DNA from: Allacma fusca
Taxonomy: Eukaryota > Arthropoda > Collembola > Symphypleona > Sminthuridae
Length of the DNA: 64,000 nucleotides
Direction: 5' to 3'
Assembly (NCBI GenBank): GCA_947179485.1
Contig: OX359247.1
Location: 44,179,131-44,243,130, forward strand
Shown here: positions 62,876 to 64,000 of the stretch, in pieces
Layout: every line of letters starts with the position of its first letter
How positions within the stretch are numbered: position 1 is the first letter of the stretch
Made by a program: the position numbers and the translations under genes
The notes under the pieces: generated by a model
Database searches by the model: none
What the model was told of the DNA's origin: nothing
What the model saw: the letters and a program-made list of their open reading frames with translations, nothing else

Positions 62876-63821
62876 ACACATACAAACGTACACATACACA
62901 CAGACACGTACACTCTATACATTTGTTTTCGTACATTAGCACGAGGGATGAGGCTGATAACGTAAAGTCTAGCATTCGAACCTGTATGTACATATGTATG
63001 TACACAGATGAGATTAGCATAGTAACAATATGGTATTACTCCTAGCATGTAATTACAATAGAGTCACAATTTATGAGCTCTATTCTGGCCCATGACGACT
63101 CACTCAATAAATTGTGTGTATATTTGTAACGAGACACTGTATAATCTCACATCATCATGCCTATCATTCCAAGCCTAATAAAATGCACTAAAGAAATTTT
63201 GCCGACCACTCGTATTCCGTAGCTTACGTAAGGGATGAATCTGTCCGGCAGGCCTTTGAGCAGATTACTATTATATAGGAGGCAGGCAAAATTTACAGAT
63301 AAAAAAAATTCACTGAAAACAGTTACAGTCCCTGATTGCAATAATTATTAGTACACAGGAAAAAAAAAACAAGCATTTCAAATAAGGCTGATTATGAGCC
63401 TCAGCCAATGAGAGAAGGAACAAATAGTACTAGGAATTTAAAATTGTTGAGCAATCCCTATAGTCAATTGAATAGTAAAGTTCAATTGGGAAGGTCCCCC
63501 AAAGGACAGTGTATGATTAAATGATATAAAAAAATGTTTGGATTCCCCATATGTAATTATGTATTAGGGTATTCATATTGAACGGGCTCAGTGGAATGTT
63601 CGGGTGAAGAACATGATTTTATATAATAGGGACAACGGACAACACTTGAGAATGTTGTTTTCGTGGGATGATGTGGATAGGAAAGTAGATTTTACATTTT
63701 TATCAACTCAACCAGGGACATTACACCTGTCCTTACAAAAGTTGCACTTATCCTGTGACGTGCATAACTTACAGATGAGATTTTTGGGGAGCATTTTCAA
63801 CCATGATTTTTGTTTTTGTAG

Positions 63822-63986
63822 GAAAGAGATTTGATGAAGACATTCAAAATCCCGCCAAAGACTCTGGTGACATTTTTAATGACGCTGGAGGACCACTATG
63901 TTGCGGACGTGCCGTATCATAATAGTATCCATGCAGCGGATGTTGCTCAGTCCACTCATGTCCTCTTGAACTCGCCGGCTCTAGAG
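63822..63986 (+). CDS. dnc: PDE4/dunce exon 8: catalytic domain with general-acid His and first metal ligand
   Basis: Acceptor tttttgtag, donor GAG|gtaaaa at the window's end. Phase 0 in and out, 55 codons. It encodes [30 protein letters not shown] and [19 protein letters not shown]. In PDE4 structures the His of Y-H-N protonates the leaving group and the His of I-H-A-A-D binds the catalytic zinc; here these codons are 63918-63920 and 63930-63932. Both are present, so the enzyme should be active if the missing downstream exons keep the remaining His/Asp metal ligands. Confidence 0.97.
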
Positions 63987-64000
63987 GTAAAAATTTCGGT

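Larger units (their letters stand above)
61712..63821. other. Intron 7 (2.1 kb)
   Basis: Holds a CATA run, a CA run and AT-rich filler. No candidate exon. Confidence 0.9.
6361..63986 (+). other. dnc: Gene span: PDE4/dunce cAMP phosphodiesterase, partial at both ends
   Basis: Eight exons on the + strand join in frame to one protein fragment with UCR1, UCR2 and the beginning of the class I cyclic nucleotide phosphodiesterase catalytic domain in the normal PDE4 order. The family hydrolyses cAMP to 5'-AMP in the cytosol and at membranes, and in Drosophila is needed for learning and memory. Intron lengths are 18440, 3005, 252, 21377, 11216, 166 and 2110 bp. The long-isoform N-terminus is not resolved and the remaining catalytic exons lie past 63986. 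No exon in the chain has a frameshift or stop, so the locus looks intact and functional. Confidence 0.96.

Noticed and set aside
1-64000. tRNA, rRNA and full-length transposons
   Set aside because: No tRNA-like motif, rRNA segment, reverse transcriptase or transposase motif was seen in the frames.

Overview
The window is a stretch of arthropod-like nuclear DNA covering part of one large, intron-rich gene on the + strand: the cAMP-specific phosphodiesterase PDE4, orthologous to Drosophila dunce (dnc). The host is eukaryotic: eight short exons with GT/AG borders are separated by introns of 166 bp to 21 kb, the DNA is AT-rich, and it is full of mini- and microsatellites. The protein blocks ([56 protein letters not shown]) read closer to insect dunce than to vertebrate PDE4, as I remember those sequences. 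I cannot name the species.

Layout. 1-6360: upstream intergenic or intronic DNA, with one GC-richer block (about 3022-3381) open on both strands that may be an upstream exon. 6361-6540 and 24981-25082: the two UCR1 exons, separated by an 18.4 kb intron packed with tandem repeats. 28088-28146 and 28399-28511: linker and start of UCR2. 28512-49888: a 21.4 kb intron. 49889-49982: core of UCR2. 61199-61446: end of UCR2 and linker to the catalytic domain. 61613-61711 and 63822-63986: start of the catalytic domain, including the general-acid His and the first metal-ligand His. The rest of the catalytic domain, the stop codon and the 3' end lie beyond the window; the start of the long isoform lies upstream or at one of the candidates below. 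All eight exons join in frame.

The most interesting content is a set of candidate alternative first exons, found by reading the introns for ATG frames that end at a good donor in the phase of the next downstream exon. 19349-19551 fits exon 2 (half of UCR1 kept). 25170-25293 fits exon 4 (UCR1-less short form). 47039-47203 fits exon 5 and ends in a hydrophobic helix, the same architecture as mammalian super-short PDE4A1. 42463-42564 and 48629-48787 also fit exon 5 but are weaker. If real, they give PDE4 forms differing in UCR1 regulation and membrane targeting from one locus.

The first 30 kb carry at least twelve separate minisatellite arrays (16-41 bp units), while the last 34 kb have almost none and carry di- and tetranucleotide runs instead. 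Two arrays of one family lie in opposite orientation on either side of exon 2 (about 16.0-16.7 and 26.0-26.4 kb). A 71-bp palindromic element with CAGT ends and TA flanks (14473-14543) looks like a micro-MITE of the Tc1/mariner-pogo type. I found no nested gene, tRNA, rRNA or CRISPR array.
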